A stretch of DNA of 64,000 bases from Tsukamurella pulmonis (GCF_900103175.1 NZ_FNLF01000002.1:2928136-2992135), one strand, 5' to 3'; counted from the stretch's first letter, positions 53,231 through 63,939 are shown. Program-made: numbers and translations. Notes: generated from the sequence alone by a model not told the origin.

Positions 53231-54058
53231 CTACTTGTACTGCTGGTTGCCGCCGGCGGCGTTGCCGGGATCGTTGAAGTCGCCACCGCGACCCTGGCCG
53301 TGATCGACCGGAGCGGCGCTGCGCAGCGACTGCAGCTCCTCGAGCTGCCCCTCGAGGTAGGTCTTGAGGCGGGTGCGGTACTCGCGCTCGTAGGTCTTGA
53401 GCTGCTCGATCCGACCCTCCAGCACCGTGCGCTGCTGGTTGATGGTGGTCATGATCTCGGTGTGCTTCGTCTCGGCCTCGGCCTGCAGAGCGTCGGAGCG
53501 CTCCTGCGCCTGGCGCAGCTGGTTCTCCGAGCGGGTCTGGGCATCGGCGAGCAGCGCATCGGAGCGCTGGCGGGCGTCGGCCACCATGGCCTCGGCCTTC
53601 TGCCGGGCGTCGGTGACCATGGCCTCCGACTGGGCGCGCGCATCCGCGACCAGCTTCTCGGCCTCGGAGCGCGAGTTGCTCGTGAGGCGGTCGGCGGTCT
53701 CCTGCGCGAGGCCGAGCACCTTGGCGGCGCGCACGTGCGCCTCCTCGGTGGTGGCCGGCGCCGCGGCAGCGGCGGCCGGAGCCGGCTCGGCGACGGCCGG
53801 CGCGTTCGGCGTCGGCGACGCGAAGGCGACGGTGCTGTCGGCCGACGGCTGCTCGCCGCCACCGGCGCGGGCCTCACCGAGCTCGCGCTCGAGCTCGGCG
53901 TTGCGCTGCTGCAGATCGTTGTTCTCGTCGATCAGCCGAGCGAGCTCGGTCTCGACCAGATCGAGGAACTGATCCACCTCGTCCTCGTTGTAGCCGCGCT
54001 TTCCGATAGGCGGCTTGCTGAACGCCACGTTCCGCACGTCGGCGGGTGTCAGCTTCAT
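53231..54058 (-). CDS. wag31: DivIVA-family polar growth protein Wag31
   Basis: 275 aa. The N-terminal DivIVA lipid-binding domain ([46 protein letters not shown]) is followed by an Ala/Pro-rich linker (about 75-115) and a long coiled coil (about 118-255). The coiled coil contains five imperfect 11-residue repeats ([55 protein letters not shown]), a hendecad pattern. Wag31 gathers at the poles and steers cell wall synthesis. ATG 54058 follows GAGGGGAAACGACCT. It ends the dcw-linked series sepF-yggT-wag31 and has its own promoter. Confidence 0.96.
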   Translation of the reverse strand: MKLTPADVRNVAFSKPPIGKRGYNEDEVDQFLDLVETELARLIDENNDLQQRNAELERELGEARAGGGEQPSADSTVAFASPTPNAPAVAEPAPAAAAAAPATTEEAHVRAAKVLGLAQETADRLTSNSRSEAEKLVADARAQSEAMVTDARQKAEAMVADARQRSDALLADAQTRSENQLRQAQERSDALQAEAETKHTEIMTTINQQRTVLEGRIEQLKTYEREYRTRLKTYLEGQLEELQSLRSAAPVDHGQGRGGDFNDPGNAAGGNQQYK

Positions 54059-54221
54059 AGGTCGTTTCCCCTCAATTCGGCTGCTCGACAGATCTCAAGT
54101 CACTCGGACCAACACTGTAACTAGTGCACATCCTGTCACACCAGACCCGTTTGTTCCTCATCACCCAACAATCACGCAATGAAATGTCCGGTTCCTGCAC
54201 GCGTCGCGCCGGCGACCGAGG
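54059..54221 (-). promoter_or_regulatory. wag31 promoter region
   Basis: Minus-strand TACAGT (54114-54119) is a good -10 box and would give a leader of about 50 nt. TGTGACA lies some 15-16 nt upstream as a poor -35 match. No gene is seen in these 163 bases. Confidence 0.45.
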
Positions 54222-54512
54222 CTAGACGGCCAGCCCCGCGACGATCCGCTGCGCGACCGCGACCAGCAGAAACAGCACGATGAACGACAGATCCAGCCGG
54301 ATCGGTCCGAGCTGCGGCGAAGGCAACACCTTCCGGAGAGCCTTGAGCGGAGGATCCGTGACGGTGAACACTGCTTCGAGAATCACGGCCACGATCCCCG
54401 AGGGGAACCACTCGCGCGCGAAGGACTTCACCACCTCGACCACGAGCCGGACGATCAGAAGGAACCAGAAGATCGAGAGCAGTGTGTAGACGACGACCCA
54501 GAATGCTTGCAC
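54222..54512 (-). CDS. yggT: YggT family membrane protein
   Basis: 96 aa. Two hydrophobic segments (about residues 5-28 and 75-93) and the family motif FTVTDPPLKALRKVLPSPQLGPIRLDLSFIV between them. YggT proteins are found beside sepF and wag31/divIVA across Gram-positives (Rv2146c position) and are thought to take part in envelope or division functions; the mechanism is unknown. ATG 54512 is 22 nt after the sepF stop. Confidence 0.93.
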   Translation of the reverse strand: MQAFWVVVYTLLSIFWFLLIVRLVVEVVKSFAREWFPSGIVAVILEAVFTVTDPPLKALRKVLPSPQLGPIRLDLSFIVLFLLVAVAQRIVAGLAV

Positions 54513-54534
54513 CGGTACAGTCTGCCCGAATTCG

Positions 54535-55209
54535 TCAGCGGTTGTAGAAGCCGGTCTCCGCGATGCGGGCCCGGTCCTCCTCCGTCACGTCGACATCGGC
54601 CGTGGCCAGCATGAACACCTTGGTGGTGATCCGGTCGAAGGAGCCGTGCAGCGCGAACGTCAGGCCCGCGGCGAAGTCGACGAGACGCTTGGCGTCGGCG
54701 TTGTCCATCGCGGTGAGGTCCATGATCACCGGGATGCCCTCGCGGAAGCGCTCACCGATCGTGCGCGCCTCCTCGTACGAGGTGGGACGCAGGGTGGTGA
54801 TGCGCGACATCGGGTTCTCCTGGCTCAGCACGTCGGCACGGGTGTCCATCGCCAGCGCGCCACGGGTGGACGGGGCGACCGACCGCGAGGCGTCCCGCAG
54901 CGGCTCCAGGCGCGGCAGCGAGGGCCGGGCGGGCTCGCGGTAGCCGCGGTCGTACCGGTCGTCGTAGCCGGCGCCACGAGCGGCGTAGCCGTCGTCGTAG
55001 GCGGGCTGGTACGCGTCGTACTCGTCGGCGAGGCGGCCGTCGTAGGCGTAGCCGCGGTCACCGCGGTAGTCCGCGCGGTAGTCGTCGAAGTCGTCGTCGA
55101 GGCTGCGGCGCCCGCGCGGCTGCGGGACGCCCTCGTCGACGTATCCGTCGTCGTAGGCGTCCAGCGGAACCATCCCGAAGTACGCCTTGACCTTGTGCAG
55201 AGTGCTCAT
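54535..55209 (-). CDS. sepF: Cell division protein SepF
   Basis: 224 aa. N-terminal amphipathic membrane-binding helix (MSTLHKVKAYFGMVPLD), a Tyr/Asp/Arg-rich disordered linker (about 18-110), and the SepF core (about 135-224: ITTLRPTSYEEARTIGERFREGIPVIMDLTAMDNADAKRLVDFAAGLTFALHGSFDRITTKVFMLATADVDV). It anchors FtsZ to the membrane by binding the FtsZ C-terminal peptide. ATG 55209 follows GAGGAAGGG. yggS, which lies between pgeF and sepF in mycobacteria, is absent. Confidence 0.96.
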   Translation of the reverse strand: MSTLHKVKAYFGMVPLDAYDDGYVDEGVPQPRGRRSLDDDFDDYRADYRGDRGYAYDGRLADEYDAYQPAYDDGYAARGAGYDDRYDRGYREPARPSLPRLEPLRDASRSVAPSTRGALAMDTRADVLSQENPMSRITTLRPTSYEEARTIGERFREGIPVIMDLTAMDNADAKRLVDFAAGLTFALHGSFDRITTKVFMLATADVDVTEEDRARIAETGFYNR

Positions 55210-55331
55210 CTTTGCCCTTCCTCGGCGCCTGCATGGGCTGGTGTGACGGTTGTGACTGTCGTTATGGAAGTGAGATTAGTGGGCGTGGCGCGCGAAACGC
55301 GGTTCCGACACGCGCACGAATCCCATCGATG

Positions 55332-56075
55332 TCATTTCGCCGTGTCGATCCAGATCACGGAGGCGAGCCGTCCGGTCGGCGCACCACGGCGGTGCGAGAA
55401 CAGGGTGGGGTCGGTGATGGTGTCGCGCGGGTCCACCGCGACGCCGGCCACCCCCAGACCCTCGAGCTGCCGGCGGATGCCCGCCCGCAGGTCCAGACCG
55501 TCGGTGCCCTTCGCGGTGCGGCACCGGCTGCCGGGCAGGTGCTTGTCCACATCGGCCGCCATCGACGCGGGCACCTCGTACTGGGCACCGCTGGCGGCGG
55601 GCCCGAGGAACGCGCCCATCCGCTCGGGGCGCGCGCCGAGGTCCCGCATGGCCTCGACCACGGCGGGCACGATGCCGATCCGGGCGCCGACGCGCCCCGC
55701 GTGCACGGCCGCGAGCACCCCGGCCTCGTCGTCCGAGAGGAGCACCGGCACGCAGTCGGCGGTGAGCACGGCGAGGGCGAGCCCCGGCACCGTCGTCACG
55801 AGCGCATCGGTGGCCTCCACGGGCTCGTCCCGCGGACCGTCGACGACGGTGACGGTGCGGCTGTGGATCTGCTCCATCCAGACGACGTGGCCGGGCTCGA
55901 CGCCGATCTCGCGCTCGAGGCGCAGCCGGTTCGCCGCCACCGCGGCGGGATCGTCGCCGACGTGATCGCCGAGGTTGAAGGTGTCGTAGGGGGCCTGCGA
56001 GACACCGCCCGCGCGGGTGGTGGTCACCCGCCGGACCCGGTGCGCAGGGACAGGAGCGTTCGCGGGTTCAGTCAT
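55332..56075 (-). CDS. pgeF: Peptidoglycan editing factor PgeF / polyphenol oxidase family (YfiH)
   Basis: 247 aa. The zinc/copper-binding motifs of the family are visible: VVWMEQIHSRTVTVVD (His), LAVLTADCVPVLL (Cys) and VAAVHAGRVGARIGIVPAVVE (His). Members have laccase-like, purine-nucleoside-cleaving or peptidoglycan-editing activity. Position directly after ftsZ is conserved (Rv2149c). In HAGRVG the usual HAGWRG reads HAGRVG, a small deviation. ATG 56075 is 60 nt after ftsZ. Confidence 0.92.
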   Translation of the reverse strand: MTEPANAPVPAHRVRRVTTTRAGGVSQAPYDTFNLGDHVGDDPAAVAANRLRLEREIGVEPGHVVWMEQIHSRTVTVVDGPRDEPVEATDALVTTVPGLALAVLTADCVPVLLSDDEAGVLAAVHAGRVGARIGIVPAVVEAMRDLGARPERMGAFLGPAASGAQYEVPASMAADVDKHLPGSRCRTAKGTDGLDLRAGIRRQLEGLGVAGVAVDPRDTITDPTLFSHRRGAPTGRLASVIWIDTAK

Positions 56076-56135
56076 GGCACAAGACTACTGACGGCGCCCC
56101 CGGCAGAGCCGGAAGCGCCGTCGGCAGAAGATCGT

Positions 56136-57293
56136 TCAGCGGCGGTTCTGCAGGAACGAGGGGACGTCGAGATCGAAGTCGTCGTCCGGCCGCGACTCGC
56201 GGCCGGCGGGGCCTGCGGCGAACGGGTCGTTGGCGCGCGCCGGGCGGGCGCCGAACGGGTTGCCCCGACGCTCCTCCGGCTCCGCGGCGGCCGGCTCGGG
56301 GGCCGTGTGCTGGCCGCCGATCCGGGTGACCGGGCGACGCGCGGGCGCGCCCCCGTCGAAGCCGGCCGCGATGACGGTGATCCGCACCTCGTCGCCGAGG
56401 TTGTCGTCGATCACGGTGCCGAAGATGATGTTCGCGTCCTCGTGCGAGGCGCCCTGCACCAGCGACGCGGCCTCGTTGATCTCGAACAGGCCCAGGTCGC
56501 TGCCACCGGCGATGGACATGAGCACGCCGTGCGCGCCCTCCATCGAGGTCTCGAGCAGCGGCGAGTTCACCGCGGCCTCGGCGGCCTTGAGCGCGCGACC
56601 CTCGCCCCGCGCCGAGCCGATGCCCATGAGGGCGCTGCCGGCGCCGGACATGACGCTCTTGACGTCCGCGAAGTCGACGTTGATCAGGCCCGGCGTGGTG
56701 ATCAGGTCGGTGATGCCCTGGACACCGTTGAGGAGCACCTCGTCGGCGCTCTTGAACGCGTCCAGCGCGGAGACGCTGACATCACCGAGCTGCAGCAGGC
56801 GGTCGTTCGGGATCACGATGAGCGTGTCGCAGGACTCGCGCAGCGAGGTGATGCCCTGCTCGGCCTGCTTGCCGCGGCGGGCGCCCTCGAACGTGAACGG
56901 ACGGGTCACGACACCGACGGTGAGCGCGCCCAGCTTGCGGGCGATGCTCGCGACGACGGGGGCGCCACCGGTACCGGTGCCGCCACCCTCGCCCGCCGTG
57001 ACGAAGACCATGTCGGCGCCCTTGAGGAGCTCCTCGATCTCGTCCTTGGCGTCCTCGGCGGCCTTGCGGCCCACCTCGGGATCGGCGCCGGCGCCGAGGC
57101 CCCGGGTCGAGTCGCGGCCCACGTCGAGCTTGACGTCGGCGTCGCTCATGATGAGTGCCTGTGCGTCGGTGTTGATCGCGATGAACTCGACGCCCTTGAG
57201 CCCCTGTTCGATCATCCGGTTCACGGCGTTGACGCCGCCGCCGCCGATGCCGACGACCTTGATTACGGCGAGGTAGTTGTGCGCGGCGGTCAT
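56136..57293 (-). CDS. ftsZ: Cell division protein FtsZ
   Basis: 385 aa. GTP-binding domain with [18 protein letters not shown] and the tubulin signature [13 protein letters not shown] (about 103-115), a T7-loop region, a variable linker and the conserved C-terminal peptide [14 protein letters not shown], which binds SepF, FtsW and others. ATG 57293 is preceded by GGAAGG at 6 nt; ATG 57308 in the same frame lacks such a site. It forms the cytokinetic ring. Separated from ftsQ by 179 nt with its own promoter. Confidence 0.98.
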   Translation of the reverse strand: MTAAHNYLAVIKVVGIGGGGVNAVNRMIEQGLKGVEFIAINTDAQALIMSDADVKLDVGRDSTRGLGAGADPEVGRKAAEDAKDEIEELLKGADMVFVTAGEGGGTGTGGAPVVASIARKLGALTVGVVTRPFTFEGARRGKQAEQGITSLRESCDTLIVIPNDRLLQLGDVSVSALDAFKSADEVLLNGVQGITDLITTPGLINVDFADVKSVMSGAGSALMGIGSARGEGRALKAAEAAVNSPLLETSMEGAHGVLMSIAGGSDLGLFEINEAASLVQGASHEDANIIFGTVIDDNLGDEVRITVIAAGFDGGAPARRPVTRIGGQHTAPEPAAAEPEERRGNPFGARPARANDPFAAGPAGRESRPDDDFDLDVPSFLQNRR

Positions 57294-57472
57294 GTTTCGC
57301 CTTCCCATGGATGTGAAATCTGTGCTTCGAGACGAACCCTAAACCTCAACAGAAGGCTTAAAGTTATGTCAAGTAGCTGGTCTGAAACCAAGGTAGAGGG
57401 CGGTGCGCCGCTTGCCCTGCAAGCGCGTGGGCGTGTCGGGGAAAAACGTTCTCGGTGAGCGCAAGCGCACAC
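57294..57472 (-). promoter_or_regulatory. ftsZ promoter region
   Basis: An A+T-rich patch (57311-57372) in otherwise GC-rich DNA. On the minus strand TTGACA (57367-57372) is a perfect -35 hexamer, but no TANNNT lies at 16-19 nt; the nearest -10 box, TAGGGT (57336-57341), is 25 nt away. More than one promoter is likely, as known for mycobacterial ftsZ. Confidence 0.4.
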
Positions 57473-58174
57473 TCAGCGCGTGGTCGGCATGTCCGGATTG
57501 ATCACGGTGAACTCCTTGCCCGGACGGGTGAGCACCATGCGCAGCGCCGCGGTCTTCGCGTCGGCCCGCGAGGCGTCGCCCCAGTACACGACCCGCTTGT
57601 CGCGCAACACGAATCGCACGTTGGCCGGCGAATCCGCGCCGATCTCGACGACCTGCCCGTGCAGATCGGGCGGCAGGGACTTCAGGACGGCGATCGAGGC
57701 CGTCGTCGCCGGGTCGTCCGACTTCGGATCGTCGACGGTCAGCTTCGGGGTGAGGATCGGCGGCTCCCCCACCTTGATGAACGGCACGCCCTTCGCGTCC
57801 ACGAGCACCGTGCCGGCCGGACGCTGCGCGTAGGCCACGACCTCGCGCTCGGTCACCTCGACGACCAGCGTCGACGGATAGGACACCGTCACGGTCGCGC
57901 GATCGATCCACGGGCTCACCGCGATCACCTGCGCGGCGTACGCATCGCGCTGCCCGGGCGTGATCTGCAGCAGCGGGCGCCCCTTGAGCGGCTCCACCAC
58001 CTTCGCGACCTGATCGGCCGGGGCGTTCGTCGCGCCGGTCACGGACACGTCGCGCGCGGAGAGCACCGGCGAGAAGTACGCCGCGGCCGCGAGAGCGCCC
58101 ACGACGACCAGCGCGAGCAGGATCAGCAGCAGGCGCCGCAGACCCGGCACGCGCCTGCGCACGGGAGCGCTCAC
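57473..58174 (-). CDS. ftsQ: Cell division protein FtsQ
   Basis: 233 aa. Short basic cytoplasmic part, one transmembrane helix (about 13-35), a POTRA domain (about 38-108: [38 protein letters not shown]) and the FtsQ beta domain. It links FtsB/FtsL to the divisome. Mycobacterial FtsQ has a longer cytoplasmic tail. GTG 58174 overlaps the murC stop by 4 nt. Confidence 0.94.
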   Translation of the reverse strand: MSAPVRRRVPGLRRLLLILLALVVVGALAAAAYFSPVLSARDVSVTGATNAPADQVAKVVEPLKGRPLLQITPGQRDAYAAQVIAVSPWIDRATVTVSYPSTLVVEVTEREVVAYAQRPAGTVLVDAKGVPFIKVGEPPILTPKLTVDDPKSDDPATTASIAVLKSLPPDLHGQVVEIGADSPANVRFVLRDKRVVYWGDASRADAKTAALRMVLTRPGKEFTVINPDMPTTR

Positions 58175-59658
58175 GCGCCCGCCTCGGCGGCGCGCTGCGC
58201 CAGTGCGTTCAGGATGGTCGGCGCCTGCATCGTCACATCACCCGCGCCCATGGTGATCACCACGTCGCCGGCGTGCGCGAGGCCGGCGACCACGCCCGCC
58301 ACCTCGGCCTGGATGGGCACGTACCGCACGGAGGCGGTCACCTTCTCGGCGATCCGCTCCCCCGTCACTCCCGGCAGCGGATCCTCCCGCGCGCCGTAGA
58401 CGTCGAGCACCACGACCTCGTCGGCCAGGCTGAGCGCCTCCGCGAACTCGGCCGCGAACTGCTCGGTGCGCGAGTACAGATGGGGCTGGAAGGCGACGAC
58501 GACCCGGCCCGGTCCCGCCTGCTTGGCCACCATCTCGGCGGCCGCCGTCAGGACGGCACGGACCTCGGTCGGGTGGTGCGCGTAATCGTCGAAGACGCGC
58601 ACCCCCTGCTCGGTGCCGCGGAGTTGGAACCGGCGGTGCACCCCGCCGAACGCCTCGATGCCCGCGATCGCCTTCGCCATCGGGAAACCGGTCGCGGCCA
58701 CGGCGAGCGTCGCGGCGACCGCGTTGAGCGCCATGTGCTTCCCGGGCACGCCGAGCAGGAGCGCCCGATCGGTGACGGCACCGTCGTCGTCGGTGAAGCG
58801 CACCTTGAGCATGCCGCCCTCGGCACGCGGCTTGTAGTCGATCAGCTGCGCGGCGAGCGGTACGTCCGGCGCGAGGTCCGGGCGCACGCCCTCGCCGTAG
58901 CCGAGCACGCGGACGCCACGGGCCCGCAGCGTGGCGTGGGTCCGCTGCGCGAGGGCCGCCGAACCTGGGTCGTCGAGGCACACGACCAGGGTGCCGCCGG
59001 GGCGGATCCGCTCGGTGAAGGCGTCGAAGACCGCGACGTACTTCTCCTCCGAGCCGAAGAAGTCGAGGTGATCGGCCTCGACGTTGGTGACGACCACCAC
59101 GTCGGGCGCGTACTGCAGCAGCGAGCCGTCGGACTCGTCGGCCTCGGCGACGAAGACGTCGCCCGTGCCGTGGAAGGCGTTGGTGCCCGACTCGTTGAGC
59201 TCGCCGCCCACCGCGAAGGACGGGTTGGCGCCGCAGTGCTGCAGGGCCACGACCGCCATCGACGTGGTGGAGGTCTTGCCGTGGGTGCCGCTCACCAGCA
59301 GGGTGCGGTAGCCGTCCATGAGGTCGGCGAGCACCTCGGGCCGCAGGATCACGGGGATTCCGCGGCGCTGGGCCTCGACCAGCTCCGGGTTGTCCTTGGG
59401 GATGGCCGCATGGGTGGTCACGACCACCGTCGGGCCGCCGGGCAGCAGGTCGAGCGCCTCGGGGCTGTGGCCCACCTGGACCTGGGCACCGCGGGCACGC
59501 AGGGCGATCACGCCGCGCGACTCCTTGGCGTCGGAGCCCGACACCTGGCCGCCGCGGGCGAGCAGGATCCGGGCGATGCCCGACATGCCGGCACCGCCGA
59601 TGCCCACCATGTGGACGCGCTGCAACCGTTCGGGCAGCGCTCCGGTCGAGTCGGTCAC
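58171..59658 (-). CDS. murC: UDP-N-acetylmuramate--L-alanine ligase
   Basis: 495 aa. N-terminal Rossmann domain [25 protein letters not shown]-binding [13 protein letters not shown] (about 121-133), middle-domain [10 protein letters not shown] and [10 protein letters not shown], and the C-terminal ligase motif [10 protein letters not shown] (about 360). It adds the first amino acid of the peptidoglycan stem. GTG 59658 and its stop both overlap neighbours by 4 nt, in the chain murD-ftsW-murG-murC-ftsQ. Confidence 0.97.
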   Translation of the reverse strand: MTDSTGALPERLQRVHMVGIGGAGMSGIARILLARGGQVSGSDAKESRGVIALRARGAQVQVGHSPEALDLLPGGPTVVVTTHAAIPKDNPELVEAQRRGIPVILRPEVLADLMDGYRTLLVSGTHGKTSTTSMAVVALQHCGANPSFAVGGELNESGTNAFHGTGDVFVAEADESDGSLLQYAPDVVVVTNVEADHLDFFGSEEKYVAVFDAFTERIRPGGTLVVCLDDPGSAALAQRTHATLRARGVRVLGYGEGVRPDLAPDVPLAAQLIDYKPRAEGGMLKVRFTDDDGAVTDRALLLGVPGKHMALNAVAATLAVAATGFPMAKAIAGIEAFGGVHRRFQLRGTEQGVRVFDDYAHHPTEVRAVLTAAAEMVAKQAGPGRVVVAFQPHLYSRTEQFAAEFAEALSLADEVVVLDVYGAREDPLPGVTGERIAEKVTASVRYVPIQAEVAGVVAGLAHAGDVVITMGAGDVTMQAPTILNALAQRAAEAGA

Positions 59659-60752
59659 GACTTCCGCCTCTCCTGTGCCAGTGCGAGGGCCGCGGCGGCG
59701 ACGGTGCCCGCCGCGTCCCGGTGCCCGGTGCCGCCGGCGGCGGCGCTCATGGCGGCGAGCCGGGCGGCATCGCCCGCCAGCGGGATCACGGTCTCGCGCA
59801 CCAGGTCCGGCGTGAAGGCGGCGTCATCGACGAGCAGGCCGCCGCCCGCGGCCACCACGGGCTGCGCGTTGAGCGCCTGCTCGCCGTTGCCGTGCGCGAG
59901 GGGCACGTAGACGGCGGGCAGCCCGACCGCGGCGACCTCGGCCACCGTCATCGCCCCGGACCGGCACACGGCGAGGTCGGCGGCGGCGTAGGCGAGATCC
60001 ATCCGGGACAGGTAGGGCACGGCGACATAGCCGGGCACGGCCACGTCGACGGAGTTCTTGGGGCCGTAGGCGTGCAGCACGCCGATCCCCGCGTCGGCGA
60101 AGTCCCGGGCGGCGCCCACGACCCCGTCGTTGAGGCGGACCGCGCCCTGGCTGCCGCCGAAGACCAGCACGACGGGCCCGTCGACGGGCAGCCCGAAGTG
60201 GGCGCGGGCCTCGGCGCGCAGGGCCGCGCGGTCGAGGCCGGTGATGGAGGCACGGACGGGGATGCCGACCACCTCGGCCGGCACGCCCGACCCGGGCACG
60301 GCGGCGAAGACCTTCGTGGCCAGCTTGGCGCCGACCTTGTTCGCGACGCCGGCGCTGGCGTTGGCCTCATGGATGACGATCGGCAGGCCCATGCTCCGGG
60401 CTGCGAGGTAGGCGGGCAGCGCGACGTAGCCGCCGAAGCCGATGACGACGTCGGCACCGGTCTCGCGCAGCACCTTCCGGGTGCGGCGCACGGCGCCGGT
60501 GAGGGTGAAGGGCAGCTTCGCCAGGTCCTTGCCGGGCTTACGGGGCAGGGGCACCGGCGGGATCATCGCGAGCGGGTAGCCGCGCTCCGGGACGAGCCGG
60601 CCCTCGAGCCCCTTCGGCGTGCCCAGAGCGGTGACCTCGGCGTCGGGGCTCTGGGCCCGGACGGCGTCGGCCACCGCCAGCGCGGGTTCGATGTGTCCTG
60701 CGGTGCCGCCACCGGCCACCACCACCGAAACCGATCGAGAAGAACTCACCAC
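59655..60752 (-). CDS. murG: MurG: UDP-GlcNAc--lipid I GlcNAc transferase
   Basis: 365 aa. Lipid-binding G-loop [20 protein letters not shown] near the N-terminus, [14 protein letters not shown] (about 105-118), donor-site [11 protein letters not shown] and the C-terminal loop [39 protein letters not shown]. It makes lipid II on the inner face of the membrane. Start GTG 60752 or GTG 60749; the second gives the 4-nt GTGA overlap with ftsW used elsewhere in this cluster. Confidence 0.97.
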   Translation of the reverse strand: MVSSSRSVSVVVAGGGTAGHIEPALAVADAVRAQSPDAEVTALGTPKGLEGRLVPERGYPLAMIPPVPLPRKPGKDLAKLPFTLTGAVRRTRKVLRETGADVVIGFGGYVALPAYLAARSMGLPIVIHEANASAGVANKVGAKLATKVFAAVPGSGVPAEVVGIPVRASITGLDRAALRAEARAHFGLPVDGPVVLVFGGSQGAVRLNDGVVGAARDFADAGIGVLHAYGPKNSVDVAVPGYVAVPYLSRMDLAYAAADLAVCRSGAMTVAEVAAVGLPAVYVPLAHGNGEQALNAQPVVAAGGGLLVDDAAFTPDLVRETVIPLAGDAARLAAMSAAAGGTGHRDAAGTVAAAALALAQERRKS

Positions 60753-62437
60753 GCCCGTCTGCCCTTTTCCTGTCCTCGGCGCCGCTGCTGCTGCCGCGGC
60801 GCGTTCCGCTGCTGTCCGGCGCGCTCCCCCCGCCAGGGCTCCGACGAGCGCCCCTGCGAGCGCATCGGCGGCAGATCCCGGCGGGAGTCACGGCGCCGGG
60901 CCAGGTTCTCATCACCGTACGGGTGTCGATCGTACGGCGACGGTGCGGACGGCCGCGAAGGCGCACGTCGCGCGGGCGCGGGGCGCGCCTGTCGCGGGGC
61001 GGGGCCGCGACCGGCCGGACGCTCGGGGCGCGGCGGGATGTACGGCAGCGGCTTGGGCAGGCGCAGCAGGCGGCCGGTGCGGCTCTCGCGGCCGCCGGCC
61101 AGTGCGGCGATCGCCTCGGGCTCGTGCCGGGCGGCGTTGGCGAGCAGCCCCATCATGAACAGCACGAGGATCACGGAGTTGCCGCCCGCGGAGAGCAGGG
61201 GCAGCTGGATGCCGGTCACGGGCAGCAGGCCCACCACGTAGCCCATGTTGATGATCGCCTGCAGCGCGATGAGCGTGGTGATGGTGGCGGCCATCAGCCG
61301 CAGGAACGGGTCGGCGACCCGGCTCGCGATCCGCATGCCCACCCAGGTGAGGATGCCGAACATGACGATCACCAGGCCGGCGCCGAGGTAGCCGAGCTCC
61401 TCGCCGATGATGGCGAAGATGAAGTCGTTGTGCGCGTTGGGCAGATAACTCCACTTGGCGGTGGAGTTGCCGAGCCCCACGCCGAACAGGCCGCCGTCCG
61501 CGAGCGAGTACCGTGCCTGGTTGGACTGGTAGTTGGCGCCGAGTGCGTCGTCGGTGCGGCCGAGCCAGGCCTGCACGCGCGCCGAGCGGTAGCCCTCCGC
61601 CAGCGCGAAGAACACGCCGAGCAGGGTGAAGACCACGACCAGCGAGCCGATCAGCTTCGACGACAGGCCCGCGTAGTAGAGCAGCATGGCGCCGACGCCG
61701 ACGATGATCATGGCCGTCGACTGGTTCGGCTCGGCGACGATCAGCGCGGCCATCAGAACGACGACGGGGCCGAGCGGCAGCAGCAGCTCCTTGATGTTGC
61801 CCTTGCGCCCGCGATCGGCGAGCAGGTGCGCGCCCCACACGATGAGCGCGACCTTGGCGATCTCCGAGGGCTGCAGCGTGAAGCCGCCCACGTCGATCCA
61901 GCGGCGCGCGCCGCCGACCTTGGTGCCGACTCCCGGCACGAGCACGGCCGCGAGCAGCGCGAGCGAGACCAGCACGCCGCCGAGCGCGACCCGGCGCAGC
62001 ACAGCGGGCCGCAGGTACAGGGCGAGGATGAAGGCGAGCACGCCGAGGCTGACGTAGATCAGCTGGCTGATGAACTTGTCGTACGGCGAGCCGGTGGCGC
62101 TGATGTCCTCCACCGACGACGCCGAGAGCACCATGATCAGGCCCATCACGGTGAGCACCGCGGTGAGGCCGAGGATCAGGTGGAAGGAGGCCAGCGGCCG
62201 GCGCAGCGCCGTCGCCAGCCCCACGACGGCCCCGCGCAGCAGGGAGGCGCCGCCGCGCGCGACGTCCGCACCCGAGCGCGCCGCGGACGCGGCCGCCGCG
62301 CCGCGGGCACCCGTGCTCGACGCGCCCGTCTCCTGGGGCTGCGCGTCGAACTCGGCGCTCTCGGGCGCGTTGATGCCGCCGGGCGCGAGATCGGTATCGG
62401 TGTCGGAGTCGGTGGCGGCCTTGCCGGCGCGGCTCAC
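60746..62437 (-). CDS. ftsW: FtsW: SEDS-family peptidoglycan glycosyltransferase of the divisome
   Basis: 563 aa; longer than most. About 85 residues of hydrophilic Ala/Gly-rich N-terminus precede ten transmembrane helices (about 85-455). SEDS motifs: [59 protein letters not shown] and [11 protein letters not shown] basic Arg/Pro-rich C-terminal tail of about 110 residues follows, as in mycobacterial FtsW, which is known to bind FtsZ there. GTG 62437 overlaps murD by 4 nt. Confidence 0.96.
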   Translation of the reverse strand: MSRAGKAATDSDTDTDLAPGGINAPESAEFDAQPQETGASSTGARGAAAASAARSGADVARGGASLLRGAVVGLATALRRPLASFHLILGLTAVLTVMGLIMVLSASSVEDISATGSPYDKFISQLIYVSLGVLAFILALYLRPAVLRRVALGGVLVSLALLAAVLVPGVGTKVGGARRWIDVGGFTLQPSEIAKVALIVWGAHLLADRGRKGNIKELLLPLGPVVVLMAALIVAEPNQSTAMIIVGVGAMLLYYAGLSSKLIGSLVVVFTLLGVFFALAEGYRSARVQAWLGRTDDALGANYQSNQARYSLADGGLFGVGLGNSTAKWSYLPNAHNDFIFAIIGEELGYLGAGLVIVMFGILTWVGMRIASRVADPFLRLMAATITTLIALQAIINMGYVVGLLPVTGIQLPLLSAGGNSVILVLFMMGLLANAARHEPEAIAALAGGRESRTGRLLRLPKPLPYIPPRPERPAGRGPAPRQARPAPARRAPSRPSAPSPYDRHPYGDENLARRRDSRRDLPPMRSQGRSSEPWRGERAGQQRNAPRQQQRRRGQEKGRRAW

Positions 62438-63939
62438 GATGCGGCTCCGAGCGCGCGGGCGGACGCGGCGAAGGCGTCGCCGCGGTGCCCGTACGAGGTG
62501 AACATGTCGAGCGACGCCGCCGCGGGGGCGAGCAGCACGACGGGAGCCGGGAGCGCAGCGAGCGGGCCCGATGCACCGGAGGGGGCGGCGGCACTGTCGT
62601 TCAGTGCGGCTTCGGCGATCCGGGCGGCCTCGACCACGACCGCGGCCATCACCGCATCCGCATCGCCGGACACTCGCACATCGGCTGCACCAGACGTCCC
62701 TACAGAACGGCTTGCATCATTAGTCACAGGAGACACAGGAACATCGTCGCCCGAAGACACCCGAACCACGGGGACATCCGGCGCGTGTCGCGCCAATGCG
62801 GCGGCGATCTCCTCCCGATCGAGCCCCAACAGGACCGCGCCGGCGAGCCGCGGGGCGACGCGGGCGATCAGCGGGCCCACATCGGCGCCCTTGAGCTGCC
62901 CGCCCGCGACCCAGACCACCCGCTCGTGCGCCTCGATCGAGTTCAGTGCCGCGTGCGGGTTGGTGGCCTTGGAGTCGTCGATGTAGGTCACGCCGCGGAC
63001 CGTCGCGACCGGTTCCGCGCGGTGTGCGCCCACCCGGAACGCGCCGAGCGCCTCGCCCGCCTGCGCCGCGCTCACGCCCACGGCCTGCGCGAGCGCGGTC
63101 GCCGCGAGGGCGTCCGCGATGCCGGCGGGCCCGGGCGGCGACACCCGGTCGGCGGGCAGCACCGGATCGCCGGCACCGTCGACGAGCACGCCGTCGCGCA
63201 CCCCGTACTCCCCCGGGCCCGGCTCGCCGGTGGTGAAGCCGACGGTGACCTCCCCGCGCAGGCCCGAGGCGACGGGGTCGTCGAGGCCGATGACGGCCAG
63301 GTCCCCGGCGAGCGCCCGCGCCTTGTCCGCGGTGTACGCGGCCATCGAGCCGTGCCAGTCGAGATGGTCCTCGGCGACGTTGAGCACGACGCCCGCGCGC
63401 GGGCGCACCGACGGGGCCCAGTGCAGCTGGAACGACGAGAGCTCGACCGCGAGGACCCGCGGGTCGGCGGCGTCGCCGATCGCGTCGATCACGGGGCGGC
63501 CGATGTTGCCGCAGGCCACGGCGCGCAGGCCCGCGTGCAGCAGAACGCCCTCGAGCATCTGCGTGGTGGTGGTCTTGCCGTTCGTCCCGGTCACCACGAG
63601 CCAATCGCGGGGCGCACCGAAGACGCCGGCGCGGTCGATCCGCCACGCCAGCTCCACGTCGCCGATCACCTCGACGCCCGCGGCCTCGGCGGCCACGACG
63701 ACGGGGGCGGTGGGCCGGAAGCCGGGCGCGACGACGACCAGCGCGTACCCGGACGGGTCGTGCCCGTCGAGGTCCGCGACGGTGATGCCCGGCACCTCCG
63801 CGGCGATCTTCTCCCGCGCCGCGGGCTTGCCGTCGGCGACGGTGACCGTGGCCCCGAGCCGCAGCAGGGCCCGCGCGACCGCGGGACCCGTCACGCCGCC
63901 ACCGGCGACCAGGACGGCGGTACCGGGGCCGGGGAGCAT
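62434..63939 (-). CDS. murD: UDP-N-acetylmuramoyl-L-alanine--D-glutamate ligase
   Basis: 501 aa. Rossmann-type AVLVAGGGVTGPAVARALLRLG, ATP-binding VVTGTNGKTTTTQML (about 116-130), ELSSFQL, NVAEDHLDWHG and YIDDSKATNPHAAL in the C-terminal domain. It adds D-glutamate to the stem peptide. An insertion of about 35 residues (VSSGDDVPVSPVTNDASRSV...GDADAVM, about 393-430) in the C-terminal domain is Ser/Asp/Val rich, of lower GC and with different codon use; it probably forms a surface loop. ATG 63939 overlaps the preceding stop by one base (TGATG). Confidence 0.96.
   Translation of the reverse strand: MLPGPGTAVLVAGGGVTGPAVARALLRLGATVTVADGKPAAREKIAAEVPGITVADLDGHDPSGYALVVVAPGFRPTAPVVVAAEAAGVEVIGDVELAWRIDRAGVFGAPRDWLVVTGTNGKTTTTQMLEGVLLHAGLRAVACGNIGRPVIDAIGDAADPRVLAVELSSFQLHWAPSVRPRAGVVLNVAEDHLDWHGSMAAYTADKARALAGDLAVIGLDDPVASGLRGEVTVGFTTGEPGPGEYGVRDGVLVDGAGDPVLPADRVSPPGPAGIADALAATALAQAVGVSAAQAGEALGAFRVGAHRAEPVATVRGVTYIDDSKATNPHAALNSIEAHERVVWVAGGQLKGADVGPLIARVAPRLAGAVLLGLDREEIAAALARHAPDVPVVRVSSGDDVPVSPVTNDASRSVGTSGAADVRVSGDADAVMAAVVVEAARIAEAALNDSAAAPSGASGPLAALPAPVVLLAPAAASLDMFTSYGHRGDAFAASARALGAAS

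Noticed and set aside
57336-57372. TTGACA and TAGGGT upstream of ftsZ as one promoter
   Set aside because: The spacer is 25 nt, too long for a single sigma-70-type promoter; only the region as a whole is listed.
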